Origin: Trichuris trichiura
Taxonomy: Eukaryota > Nematoda > Enoplea > Trichinellida > Trichuridae
Assembly (NCBI GenBank): GCA_037903355.1
Contig: JBAJFE010000029.1
Coordinates: 1,240,001-1,304,000 of the forward strand
Direction: 5' to 3'
DNA: 64,000 bases
The position numbers and the translations under genes were made by a program. Shown one piece after another: positions 24,701-34,776 of this stretch (its first letter is position 1; each line of letters starts with the position of its first letter). Under the pieces are notes generated by a model, which had not been told where the DNA came from, ran no database searches, and saw only the letters and a program-made list of their open reading frames with translations.

Positions 24701-26722
24701 ATGGAGGGTCTACTTTTGAATCTCCGGGAGATTCCTTTGAAATTCCTTCTTCCAATCTGCTCTTTAAGCTATTTATCTGTTCTGCATATTGTTGACGCTC
24801 CTCTTCATGCTCCACAGTCTGCTCCTGGAAAATTGATATTGCAGGTTTGAAAAAGAATTATCAAACCGAAATGCACCACAATGAACTTCTTGGCCGCTTC
24901 GAGCTGTCGTCCTTTTGCGCGAAGCTGTAATTCATAATCGTCTTTAATATTGGCAATTTTATCTTCGCAATCTTTGCACTGCTTTTCCTTGACTTTCAGC
25001 TGCGCATCGAGTTCTTCAATCTGCGTCAACAAACGATTCTCGTTTTCAGTCCAGCGTTGACTGAAAAGATCTTTCAACTGTGCGAACGTGTTACAATCGC
25101 GTAAAACACCTGTAAGAAAGTAAATATGAATGGAGAATTCAAAATAGCTTTTAAAAAATGCAGTACTGTTAGGCTGTCTAAAACAACTGTGATCCAAACG
25201 ACTATACCTTGGGTTCTCTAAAACTGGATTCTCACGAAGTCTATCAAAATGATTTCCAAGATTAAAACTTAAAGTCTTTCTATGATTTCCACTACAACTG
25301 ATCTTGACAATTTAAAAGTACAAACGAGTTGTACCTGATCATTCATTCTTACTGACCTTTTTTACGGACAAGCTTTTTAAAATTCTGGCAGGCTTATTCG
25401 TGAGAAAAACCAATGAAACATTGTGAACCTGCTAAAAAAAGACTATTCCTTGCAATTTATTTTCACTTACTGTTGCTTGCCAGTTCATAATTGACGCGAA
25501 AAAACGCGCTTAAAATACAAACTACTGAGATGGTAAGCGGCCGGAAGCCGCCTTTCAATAAATAAGCCAAAGCGAATTCCGTCTCACCGTTCCCTTGTTT
25601 ATGGTCGACAGCGTTCGATCGTACATTTCTTTTCAAATACTCTTCCAACTGACAGAGCAGCTGACCTTCGTCCAATTCATCATCCGAGCAACTGTTCTCG
25701 GCTGAAGGCAAAAATTTGCTAGCACACCGCTGCGAAGAACAATTGAACGTTACTTTGCTGACACTTATCCGCAGACAAAATTGATTTCGATGGAACTGAA
25801 AATTCTTCTCTAACTGGACAGTTTTCGTAGAAGTTCTAAAAAGGTAACTTTATAAATAACATAAAGATAAAGCTGCAATTAGATAACGGACCATTGAATG
25901 CTGGCCGGCGGATAGCCAGCGTTTACAATTGTTCACACAGTCAGAGCATTTCTGCAGTTTTAGCTCTGTTTCGAGATGCAACAGTCGCTCAGTCATTTCA
26001 GCCAGTCTACCATCGACATTTATCACCCCAGTGCACAACGATTTACCAACAGGATCAAGACTTCGTCCCTTCATTACGTAGTCGATCATTGCGTTTATAA
26101 CTCGAAGTGCCTGTCTACGTTCTTGCAAAAGCCATGCTTGGAATATGAGACTATCTCGGAAGCTCAACAAAAACGAGTATGCTTCATTTTGCTTGCCAGA
26201 AAATGTAGAATTAGCGGACGAACAATCGGCTGCATTACGCACTGGTTGCACATTATCGGAGAAAACCTCGGTTGTTTTAGTTCTATGACAAATTGATTCC
26301 AATGTATCGCACCACAGCGCAAGAGAACATTCCTCTCCGTCACAAATTTCGTCTTCCCCAAGAAATGCAATTTGGTATTCCTGCTTGTTAGCGTGGTAAC
26401 GCTGAGTTCGCTTTAAAAAAAGGCGTTGAACTTGAAGCCTATACTCTGATAAATCCGAACAGAATTGCTCAAATGATTCAGGTGAGTCAATGCAAAGAAA
26501 ATTAGCCGTTTCCAACACTTTGCTCCACTCGCAAAGAGACTCGAAGTCTAGCATCTGACGCACATTGAACAAACTTTTCAGTAGCGCCCCATGAAGCTCC
26601 GTCAAGCTTGAGCTTGTCTCCGTTCGACAATCCAACTCGATGAGATTACCACTAACTAGGCTATCTTCAATGAGCCCATAGCCATGGTCAGTGAAAAGAT
26701 CGTCAGTCGCATCCGACAACAT
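15760..26722 (-). CDS. Pericentrin/AKAP450-like centrosomal coiled-coil protein (PACT domain)
   Basis: Predicted scaffold that anchors material at the centrosome. Exons: 26722-25927, 25701-25588, 25109-24880, 24824-24627, 24576-24400, 24339-24154, 23092-22997, 22951-22829, 22766-22632, 22601-22485, 19103-18729, possibly 18659-18612, 18553-18225, 18069-17867, 17551-17488, 16008-15760. Nearly all join in phase, giving about 1,130 residues. The join 18729 to 18553 is uncertain. The first 265 residues form a helical region I do not recognise. The middle is heptad-rich coiled coil (EEERQQYAEQINSLKSRLEE and similar). The last exon matches the PACT domain: QKQYLLRRLAQFEETER aligns with the conserved QK-YL block, and RFKSVVISILFLNRLRATL with the basic helix that follows. 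It is much shorter than vertebrate pericentrin. AKAP450-like and pericentrin-like cannot be separated from this. Confidence 0.8.
19443..20331 (-). mobile_element. Decayed pogo/Tigger-type DNA transposon
   Basis: Inverted termini CAGGTGGCCCTCGTTATCCG and (right end, complement) CAGGCGGCCCTCGTTATCCG are flanked by TA on both sides, the target duplication of Tc1/mariner-superfamily elements. CAG..CCCTCG-TATCCG termini are typical of the Tigger branch. On the minus strand a coding-like stretch near 20220-20050 (MIAGYDPSMEQGIM, then LFDEAKKRQIQLPITMFSKK) resembles the C-terminal part of a Tigger-like transposase, but no intact DDE domain is left. It sits in the large PACT-gene intron 19104-22484. 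Confidence 0.7.
21444..21710. mobile_element. Foldback Penelope-like element, family 1
   Basis: Short palindromic copy bounded by a 10-bp duplication AATTGGTACT (21444-21453, 21701-21710). Each arm carries GATTCACGGGTTTGGCCTG and the shared motif CCTACCAACGGATGGATGAG. The left tail GACAGGATGTCTTTTAACAG matches the termini at 45320 and 49900. The arms meet before the ribozyme core, so none is present. It lies in an intron of the PACT gene. Confidence 0.85.
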
Positions 26723-27667
26723 CCGAGTACTCCTAAGAAATACGTACTAACACTGTTTTCAAAAAAAGTGCATTAACTAAGCAGCAGTTTTTAACTTTAA
26801 CAACAGGACGAATGAAAGCAACCACGTTTCTCTGAAAACTGTTAAACCAGCCTGAAAAGAGCGCCAAGCTATTTTCAGAGAACAGCGCGTAATACGAGTA
26901 GAAAATTAAGGAGTGCTTCCCAAGAGAATAAATAACGCTCGACAAGAAACATCTCATTAATTAACCACTTATCTCGTCTGCTAACTCGCATTTGTGAGCA
27001 CCAGCTGTTTTAAAATATCAAAACTGGCAGAACTTGAGAATCCAAAAGTCAAACGGGAACGTTTGGGAAACATGTAAAGATACTAGGCTGTTCATTCCAA
27101 CAAACAACGAATTAGAATACCAACGGCAAGAAACTTAATGCGAAACAAACTTATAACTTTTTTATTCATCATCCTGGAGAACGCGACAGTCTCACAAAAA
27201 AGCTAAACGATCTGTAGGCCAAAACGTAAAACTAACGACGTGACCAAAAGTGAATTCCCGTTAGGTTAAAACGCAGGTTCGAGCACAAGGTACTATAGTC
27301 CCCATCCTACTATAAAATCTTTGTGAATATTTGCCTCCAGAAGTCTAAGCAACAACTCAACGCGCTAAAATACTAAATGCAACCTTCGCGTACGGTTTCC
27401 CTCCGCATAACCAACATCCGAAAGTGTTTTCAAGTACATTGAGTAATGCGTTACGACCAATGCTATAAGGCTTATCCCCTTGTGTTACAACAAATTTTGG
27501 CTTTGGTGCACTGCTTTTATCATGTAACAAAAGTAGCTACATCGAAAAATTGCATCATTTGCCTGTTCTGAAAGGTAAATCTGTTTAGTTTCTGCTGTTG
27601 CGCACTTTCTTAATGGCAGAATTTTAACTGGGCAAAATTATCCTAGAAATCTGATCGCCAATGATTT
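26723..27667. other. Intergenic, upstream of the PACT gene
   Basis: No gene, repeat or RNA recognised. It probably includes the PACT-gene promoter and 5' UTR. No clear promoter element can be named. Confidence 0.5.
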
Positions 27668-28071
27668 TGTGGCAGAGATAGCCGCACCGGCACCCCAGTG
27701 AGCGCGGGCACAAATCCATCCGTGGGAGCGCAGCCCGAAGAACGACATGGGGCCTCAGATCCGACAGCGACAAGAGGGCACGACCTCTGAACCGGCGTGA
27801 GAACCTGACATCGACGGCCTAGCACAAAGGTGGCTAGCGTCAGGATTAGCGCCTGTCTCGCCGCTTCCTCACGGTAAGCGGATTAGGCGATGGCTGAAGA
27901 GCCAGAGGTCCGTGAGAAAGCGCAAGGCAGAGGTCGTGCATGGCTATATAAGCGCGTCGCTTACGAGCTCACAGAGTTCAGGCTAACTATACCAGCTATC
28001 CGTTCACTCTATTGCTTTTCTCCGAAATAAACCGTTATTGTACGCGAGTCGTAATGGTCCGCCAAACAACA
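27668..28071 (+). mobile_element. Solo LTR of an LTR retrotransposon
   Basis: A 404-bp unit begins TGTGGCAG and ends CAACA. It is flanked by a perfect 5-bp duplication GATTT (27663-27667 and 28072-28076), as left by recombination between the two LTRs of a Gypsy- or BEL-type element. Inside are a TATA box (TATATAA, about 27945-27951) and a polyadenylation signal AATAAA (28026-28031) in the order expected of an LTR in plus orientation. It is visibly more GC-rich than its surroundings. No internal retrotransposon coding sequence is nearby. The superfamily is not determined. Confidence 0.85.
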
Positions 28072-28076
28072 GATTT

Positions 28077-29630
28077 CACATTCATCTTATTCGATTATCG
28101 TACATTCCGTTTGCGGTTTAGCAGTTAAGCATAGTGCAAACAGTCGTAACAAAAAGTATTCAATCTTGATAGGGTTAATTGGATTTTGGAAAGTTTTGTA
28201 AATTTCCACTTTCACGTACAAGAAAAGCAATGCCAGCTGACGAAAACGAAGTGATTCAGCTCTTCTATGAAACGATTCATCACTTCAATGTCGCAGGTGT
28301 CCAGATACACCAGATTTTGCATTTTTTCATAGTTTCCTGCTGCATCTGCTGAACATGTTTAGCACATCGATAAAATGTGCCCATTTATATATTGCGTAAA
28401 CACTTTCGTACTTATGTGAAAGCTAAACGCACACGAAAACTGATACATTTCTACTTTGCAGCCTTGACATCAGTTTAGCTGCGCTTTTAAAGTGTATCTC
28501 GTCTGATCAAGGGGAGATGGGCTCGGTAGTTCCATTTTACGGTTTTTATTTTTCAAATGACATGACCTTTCGACTACCGAACGTCGACGGCAGCATTTCG
28601 ACGGCGCTACCTTTCTAGGATCAATTTGCGACAACAGCACTGCAAATATCGTTGGTTTGGCGATGTGCGCGTTTACCATTCTGGCCAAAGAAAACGTAAA
28701 TTTTACGTGCACTTTGAAACTAAGAATTTTCCGTTCAAGAGCAATAGAAAAATCCAGTTTATTACAATAATCATCTTGTTCAACTGCCCTGGAAGTGAAT
28801 GGTAATAAACGGGACTGTGAATGGGGCAGCTGAGTATCATTTGTTGAATTGATAAAACGTACGGATGACCAAACCAACGGCTTTCTTGGTTTTAGCTATA
28901 GCGAACAGCCTTTGTGCCGTTGAAAAGCGGCAGCAGAAAAGTAGTTCCATCGAAACCCAAGCCTGCTGACGAATGTTCCTTCCGATGTATGGTCACCGAT
29001 GTGTATTCAGTCATGTATTTGGACCGTTTCAATATTTTGCGAGTTAACAAGAACATAATTACTAGAAACATTAGCCTACGGTTTCATCCCACGGCTGTGC
29101 AATCTCAGCAACGGCAGCGAAGTGCATGTGTTTGTCCTCTAATTTTACGGCTGAAGATGGTCCGAGTTGGGACCCAAAAGCTCCAGAGTTTTTAAGACCC
29201 TTAAAGCGGGATTTATTCCGTAAATAAAACTTATACTCCATTAACTGCGCTTGTTGTTAATAATCCAGCACGTACTTTTCGCACGTACTTGCACTTATCA
29301 CTGCTGCTGCTTATAGGTACCGGAATAGCTGATAGCGAAAGGAAATATTTTCTTTTGTAATCTGCTTCCACTATGTTTCAATATGTGCAATGACAATCCG
29401 GTTGGAAGGAAATCATTTGATTTGTCAGAAAACAAGCTATTATTTACTTCCAGATAAGCATTGTGACACTGAAATTGAATGGAGAGAGCACTAACATGGC
29501 AAGCTTGACGGAACCATCTCTGCTTACTTAACAGTTCAGTTATGGTCTGTTTATGAACATCACTTCCGCTTCACAGAGTCAACTGCCGCTCACAGCCTAC
29601 CTCTACTAATGTTGAGTAGTGCGGCAGACA
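28077..29630. other. Intergenic upstream of the esterase gene
   Basis: No supported gene. ORFs at 28470-28877 (minus) and 28914-29195 (plus) lack recognisable protein sequence. A decayed hammerhead-like motif at 29149-29185 suggests an old PLE fragment. The esterase promoter should lie just before 29631. Confidence 0.5.
29149..29185 (+). ncRNA. Hammerhead-ribozyme-like motif, decayed
   Basis: CTGAAGA is followed by one unpaired T, a stem GGTCC/GGACC, then CAAAAGCTC where intact copies have CGAAAGCTC. The change removes the required G of the GAAA box, and stem I is down to one pair. It looks like the remnant of a PLE terminus. No target-site duplication was found around it. Confidence 0.4.
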
Positions 29631-32600
29631 ATGCTTCTCAAATTGGTCAGTTGTTTGGCCGTGCTTTCGATCTTCTCAGTTAGTTCGCAGCAATGCGAAA
29701 ACTGTTCCTGCACAGTAAAGTTGACGACGGGCAAAATAGAGGGCCATTACGCAGTCATTAACGGGTCTGTGGTCGGAAGAACGTTTCTCGGTATACCATA
29801 TGCAGAACCTCCACTGGGGCCCTTACGTTTCGCTGAACCAAAATCAAAAGAAAATTGGAAAGACGCAGTACTGTCTTGCCACATTTACAAGCCAGCTTGT
29901 TGGCAGAATCGTTCCCGGAGAACTAAGCCAGCACGAATTAGCGAAGACTGTTTGTATCTCAACGTCTTTGCAGGCAATAATTGCACTGCCTCCGAACCAT
30001 GCCCCGTTGTGATCTTTATTCATGGCGGCGAGTTTGACTTTGATTCGCCAAGCATGTTTGATCCAAATGTCATCCATGAAAACTTTGCGATGGAAGATGT
30101 CATTTTTGTAACAGTGGCATATCGACTTGGCGTATTTGGTTTCTTCAGTACGGCCAGTTTAGAAGCTGAAGGCAATTTCGGATTAAGTGGTAAGCAAAGT
30201 TAACACTTGAAAGTTCCATTTGTTTAGCTGATGTCAGTTACGGTGTATCACAAAGCCTTGTTGAAACGCGGTAAACGTGGAATTTTTAAATCCAAGACAG
30301 CATAACAGCAACGCTTTCAGAACTAAGTAATTTCACCTTTTTCTAAAAGCTTCAGGTTCGAATTATGAATGTCAAGTAAAGGTCTTCCGCAGCTGTCTTC
30401 CACCAACAATCTTTCTATGACTGACCGTTTATTCAGGTCCATCAGTCGCCCTAGTTAGCTGCTCGACAAGCGAAAACGATCTCGAGTAACCTCAGTGTGA
30501 TGCATTTTCTTACAGGATAAGAGCACGTTTTGGTCAGTCGTTTAACGGGTCTTTATTGGTGCTCACTGCGTCCTATCTCAATAACCAATTAAACACAACG
30601 GTGTGTCACTATGACGCACAAAATGTGGAACTCTGTGCGCCTGAAAACAAAAGCTCTATTTTCATATCCTTGCTGTTAACATTGACCACTTATACACATC
30701 AGACTGGCCGCACAGGTGATTGAAAATAGGCGCTTTAGCAGGCTCATGAAGTTCTAATTCTTTTAAATTCAGTTTTAATTCCAAATGGCTCTGTTCGGTC
30801 AGTCTACAATAACGAAGAAATCAAAGCAGTAACAGAAGAGAATTCGGAATTTCATTAGTAAATAACGGACCTTATGACTTCTGAGCATTAGCAATTTCAC
30901 AGAGCTGTTCTTTTGTTCTCTTAAACGGTGATGTGGAGTTTAATACGATGGATCTATATGTAGCGCTTCTTTTTCATCAGGCGAAACTGGCAAACTAAAT
31001 GGCAGGAAAAACACTGATCACTTGCTAGAAAGCTGGATGCTTCTTAACTGATCTAAGGGTCTTCATAGCCGAACTTTCGCACAGTTAATTCTTGCCCGTT
31101 CTTGTATTCTAAAATTAAACTAAAACCAGGGCTCTGACAACGGATGAATGAGCAGTTACTCGGAAGAAAACTAGAAGAATGATGCTTGAATACTGGATGC
31201 TTCGTAACGGGCTGATGTTTCATGGTTGGTAGGTCTTCTGCGGCTTTTCCCGCTTGTCCCGAAATAAACGGGAAAAGCCATAGAAGACCTACCAACCAAG
31301 AATGATAAAAAACTTTTGGGATCAACCTTGTCTAGTCTTCAGCAGCGATGGTTGTGTCAGGTTAGTCCCGAAAGCTCTGAAAGTGTCATTGTTTTGATTT
31401 TCTTCCTAATAATTGCTCATCTTGCAGCCGCAGCCTTTGGTCCCAGATATTACGCTTACTTCTTATTAACGAACATATTGTTTCTCCAGCGAATGGAAAG
31501 CAAACTGTTAATGGCACAATGGGAGAGAAGCGAACAACACTATGTAACTGAAAACCTTTTCCCTTAAATCGGTATGGAGCAGTGTCATCTGATAGAAAAG
31601 CAAGAAAATTTGCCATTGGGGTCCAGAATAAGTTCACAAGCAATCATCGCTGTGAAGGAGTCAGCCGAAACAATTTCCGCATAAACGCTCCCATTGTAAG
31701 AAAGCTGCTACATGTTGTGACCTCTTTTGTCTTAATGACGCGCCTATGGCAATTTAGCGCACAATATTGAAAGTTGCTTAGGTAACCTTTTTTCTTTTCC
31801 GATAGGAACAGTTTCAATGCTCATGTGTCGAAGTGCTGAAAAGACAAAAATTTTCTAAGTTTGATATTAATTTTATTTTCAGATATTATTGAAGCTATGA
31901 AATGGATAAAACGAGAGATAAATGCTTTTGGCGGTGATTCCTCCAGAGTGACACTAATGGGACACAGCAGTGGTGGTTCGGCAGTATCCCTCCTCACCCT
32001 ATCACCGAAAACGGAAAATCTTATGGAACAAGCGATCGTCATGAGCGGATCAGCATTATCCCCACGTGCTTTCATGAACGACATTACTCCTTATATCCTA
32101 CTGGCCTACAGACTTGGTTGTCATCCACTTGCTAATGCGTTCAAGCATAACATCTCAGCAGTGGTGGAATGTATGCGAGCAATACCTGCTGATCAGCTAG
32201 ATTATGAATATACAAAAATGCAGAACGGTATGACATTATCTAGAAGTAGATAAATATGCAGCTTGAACTAGTGAACATATTCGACAGAACATAATGATGG
32301 TATGCTGCCAGTGCTATTGCTGAAAAAATGAAAGAATTTCAAGGCAGAAGTGCTTTGAATATGATCCGCCTGATAAAAGGTCACTTCAGCTTCGCGTAAA
32401 AAGGCATGGTTGCATGTGAGCTGCAAGTGACTTCATTAGGGTAAATCTTTCGCTAAGAGCAGTTCACATCGCCAGCGCTTTCGGTGGTAAATGGGGAGGA
32501 ATGTTGCACTTGGGTTACATAGAAGCATAGCAAAGATCTAAGCAACCATTCGACAGCATTTAAACCCATTACTTAGATTGGCTGTAGTTCGCTTAGCCAA

Positions 32601-34572
32601 ATCCTTTTGTTCCTGTTAGCTGAATGATCCAAGCCCAATTAACAGCAAGTTTTTATCTTTTCAGCGTGAAACAGGCTAACTCGCGCAACATTAGGTTGCA
32701 TAGCCATTGACAAGAATATTTGACATGACTTTTGAAAACGTGGTGTCTTGGTACGGGACCATATATTTTCATAATGAAAAAACTTTATTACGGAACGGTT
32801 CCCGTTTATGTATATAGAAAAGAGACTCCGGAGCTTTCGGGTCATTCGAGACCCGTCATTAGCGGTCTAAAGTTGTAAATATGATTTTTGGCAGCGAATG
32901 CCATCTATCGTTTCCGAGGATTTTAAAGCGGGCATTTTTAAAGTTTTCCGTTGGTAGGTTTTCGCATTTGAGTCTGTCAGCGCAATTCTTTTTCTCGTTC
33001 CGTCTGGCTTCTAGATTGTGTCTTCGTTGGTTGTTTCGAACATTCTTCTTTGTTGTTGAATCGCTGTTTGACATGACTGCTAAGTCTTTAGCCAGGTTTC
33101 CCGTGACCTTCTCTGAGCCTATAGCTTGTAGTCTGTCTAATAGCTTTTTCTTGCGCTTTTGAGTTGCTCTTTCACATTTTCGCAACAGGCGCCTGTTCTT
33201 TAAATCGCTGAAACAAACTGCTGACCATTTTTTCTATGAGGCGTTTCAGTCGCATTTTTTCCTCGATGATGAAAAGTTTTGTTTTCAGGGTCACTTTCTT
33301 TAGGGATAATGCGGTGTCTTTCTACACGAAACATAGAATGAGAGTCACTGTTTTTGCGAAGTATTCTATTGCCTGACTATCTAAACGATTTTTTAAAATA
33401 AGAAGCTTGAATTTGAACTTCTTTTAAACAGTTTGATCCTGCCAATTTCAGAATTTGGATTCTTCACATCACCCAGAATAGACGGAGCTGATGGAATTTT
33501 GCCTATTGATCCTATAATTTTGATGCAAGATCGGCGCTCCATGCCTTATCTCCTTGGAACAACGAAAGGTGAATTCACTGAAAATAAAAATAAAACTGCA
33601 GTTGCAGCAGAAGAGCAAGCGACGCCTCTTACGCTGCTACTTGCTTGTAAAAAGGTATTAGTGATCTGGAAAATTCGATTCGGAAGGATCAGGCAAAATG
33701 TGAAAGACTGTTTCAAGGAATACGCACTTAAAGCTCGCATGAGTAGCAGTTCTCCAGACATGTTCAATTGGTCTGCTGCAGTAACGCAGTTGAGGAACGA
33801 CAACGGAATATTCTGGCCAGTTTACGCTGACGCAGTAACGATGCGCAATGCAGGCGGTACGGTATACCTGTACAGTTTCGATTATGTGAAAAGCAATTTT
33901 GATTCAACGCCTCACTCTGTAGACCTCACGTATGTACTGGGTTTACACAAGTTTCCATTTAATGAACGTGACAAGAAAATTCAGAAAGTCATTTTAACTC
34001 TACTGATTAACTTCGTGAAAAATAGCGACCCAACACCTATACCCATTTCTGGAGTAACGTGGAAGCCCCTTACCGCTCCTGACGGAGGAAACTACCTCAG
34101 CATTGATGATAAATTGGAAATGAAACCATTCTACCATGAAAATGGGATGTCGTTCTGGGCTAACCTCTTTGACGCTTCTCAAATTTTTGACAAAGAAAGT
34201 GATTTTAAAAGAAAGGTCTTTCATGATACTGCATCGAGTTCAACAGATATGCCTTCCGAAGTTGATATTGAAACGATACTTAACATAATATTTGTACAAG
34301 CAGAACATGAAGGGCGCTCAGCAAGTAAAAATGCATCAACGAAAGCTTCTTCGTGGCAATCTTCAGAGCCTTGGTTCACTGATCGTCAACAATATGAAAT
34401 TGCTCTGTACTGGACATGTATAGCTCTTTTGGTAATGTTTCTACTGGTCGGAATACTCTTGTTGATATGCTGCGGCAAAAGCAAATACAGCCAACGTCGC
34501 GTAAAGTGTACGTATGAGCCATTAACTGGGAAAAATGATATAAAGTCCGTTCCCACGTATCAAACGTTTTGA
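29631..34572 (+). CDS. Type B carboxylesterase with C-terminal membrane anchor
   Basis: Predicted secretory-pathway esterase that hydrolyses carboxylic esters at the cell surface or in the gut lumen. Three exons join in phase: 29631-30189, 31883-32227, 33452-34572 (674 residues). The ATG at 29631 is chosen because it gives a signal peptide (MLLKLVSCLAVLSIFSVSS). Family marks in order are GIPYAEPPLGPLRF, EDCLYLNVF, an oxyanion HGGEF, and the nucleophile elbow GHSSG (Ser codon near 31966). A glutamate in TTKGEF and a histidine in TPHSVDLTYVLG sit where the acid and base of the triad are expected, so it is probably active and not a neuroligin. The C-terminus has a transmembrane helix (TCIALLVMFLLVGILLLICC) and a short basic tail. 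An ATTAAA signal lies at 34604. Introns 1 and 2 hold PLE debris. Confidence 0.92.
31130..31306. mobile_element. Foldback PLE (family 2) next to an older fragment
   Basis: The element at 31175-31306 is bounded by a 9-bp duplication AAGAATGAT (31175-31183, 31298-31306). It holds short inverted arms with CTTCTGCGGCTTTTCCCG and the tail TTGAATACTGGATGCTTCGT. Directly left of it (about 31130-31172) is an isolated piece of the shared internal motif (ACAACGGATGAATGAGCAG), a remnant of another copy. Both lie in intron 1 of the esterase gene. The arms meet early, so no ribozyme or coding part remains. Confidence 0.8.
32828..32865 (-). ncRNA. Hammerhead-ribozyme-like motif, one core change
   Basis: On the minus strand: CTAATGA (one change from CTGANGA), one unpaired C, a 5-bp stem GGGTC/GACCC, GAAA, GC-TC, and a 3-bp stem I (CCG/CGG). 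Both stems differ in sequence from the other copies yet still pair. The G5-to-A change would be expected to reduce or abolish cleavage. Confidence 0.6.
32828..33320 (-). mobile_element. Penelope-like element fragment with coding remnant
   Basis: Reading leftward on the minus strand, a lysine/arginine-rich coding-like stretch (about 33310-32880, with LIEKMVSSLFQRFKEQA upstream and RRNEKKNCADRLKCENL further on) is followed by a near-intact hammerhead motif at 32865-32828. A basic region of this type is common near the N-terminus of PLE proteins, but the match is weak and frameshifted. It lies antisense in intron 2 of the esterase gene. No duplication was found. Confidence 0.5.
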
Positions 34573-34776
34573 GACACGCAGACTACTTCCGCTGTGGAAA
34601 TACATTAAAACAAGTACCCTTCGGAAACTGTTCGCAGACCATGTAAATGGCTGTGCGCATTTAATAGTAAACAATTCATATAATCTTATCGGAGTACACT
34701 CGCTAAATGTTGCGAAACAAGCGGTGCACGCAGTAGGCGAAGAGGAGAGCAACTGTCATTTTCCTAAGGAACATCT

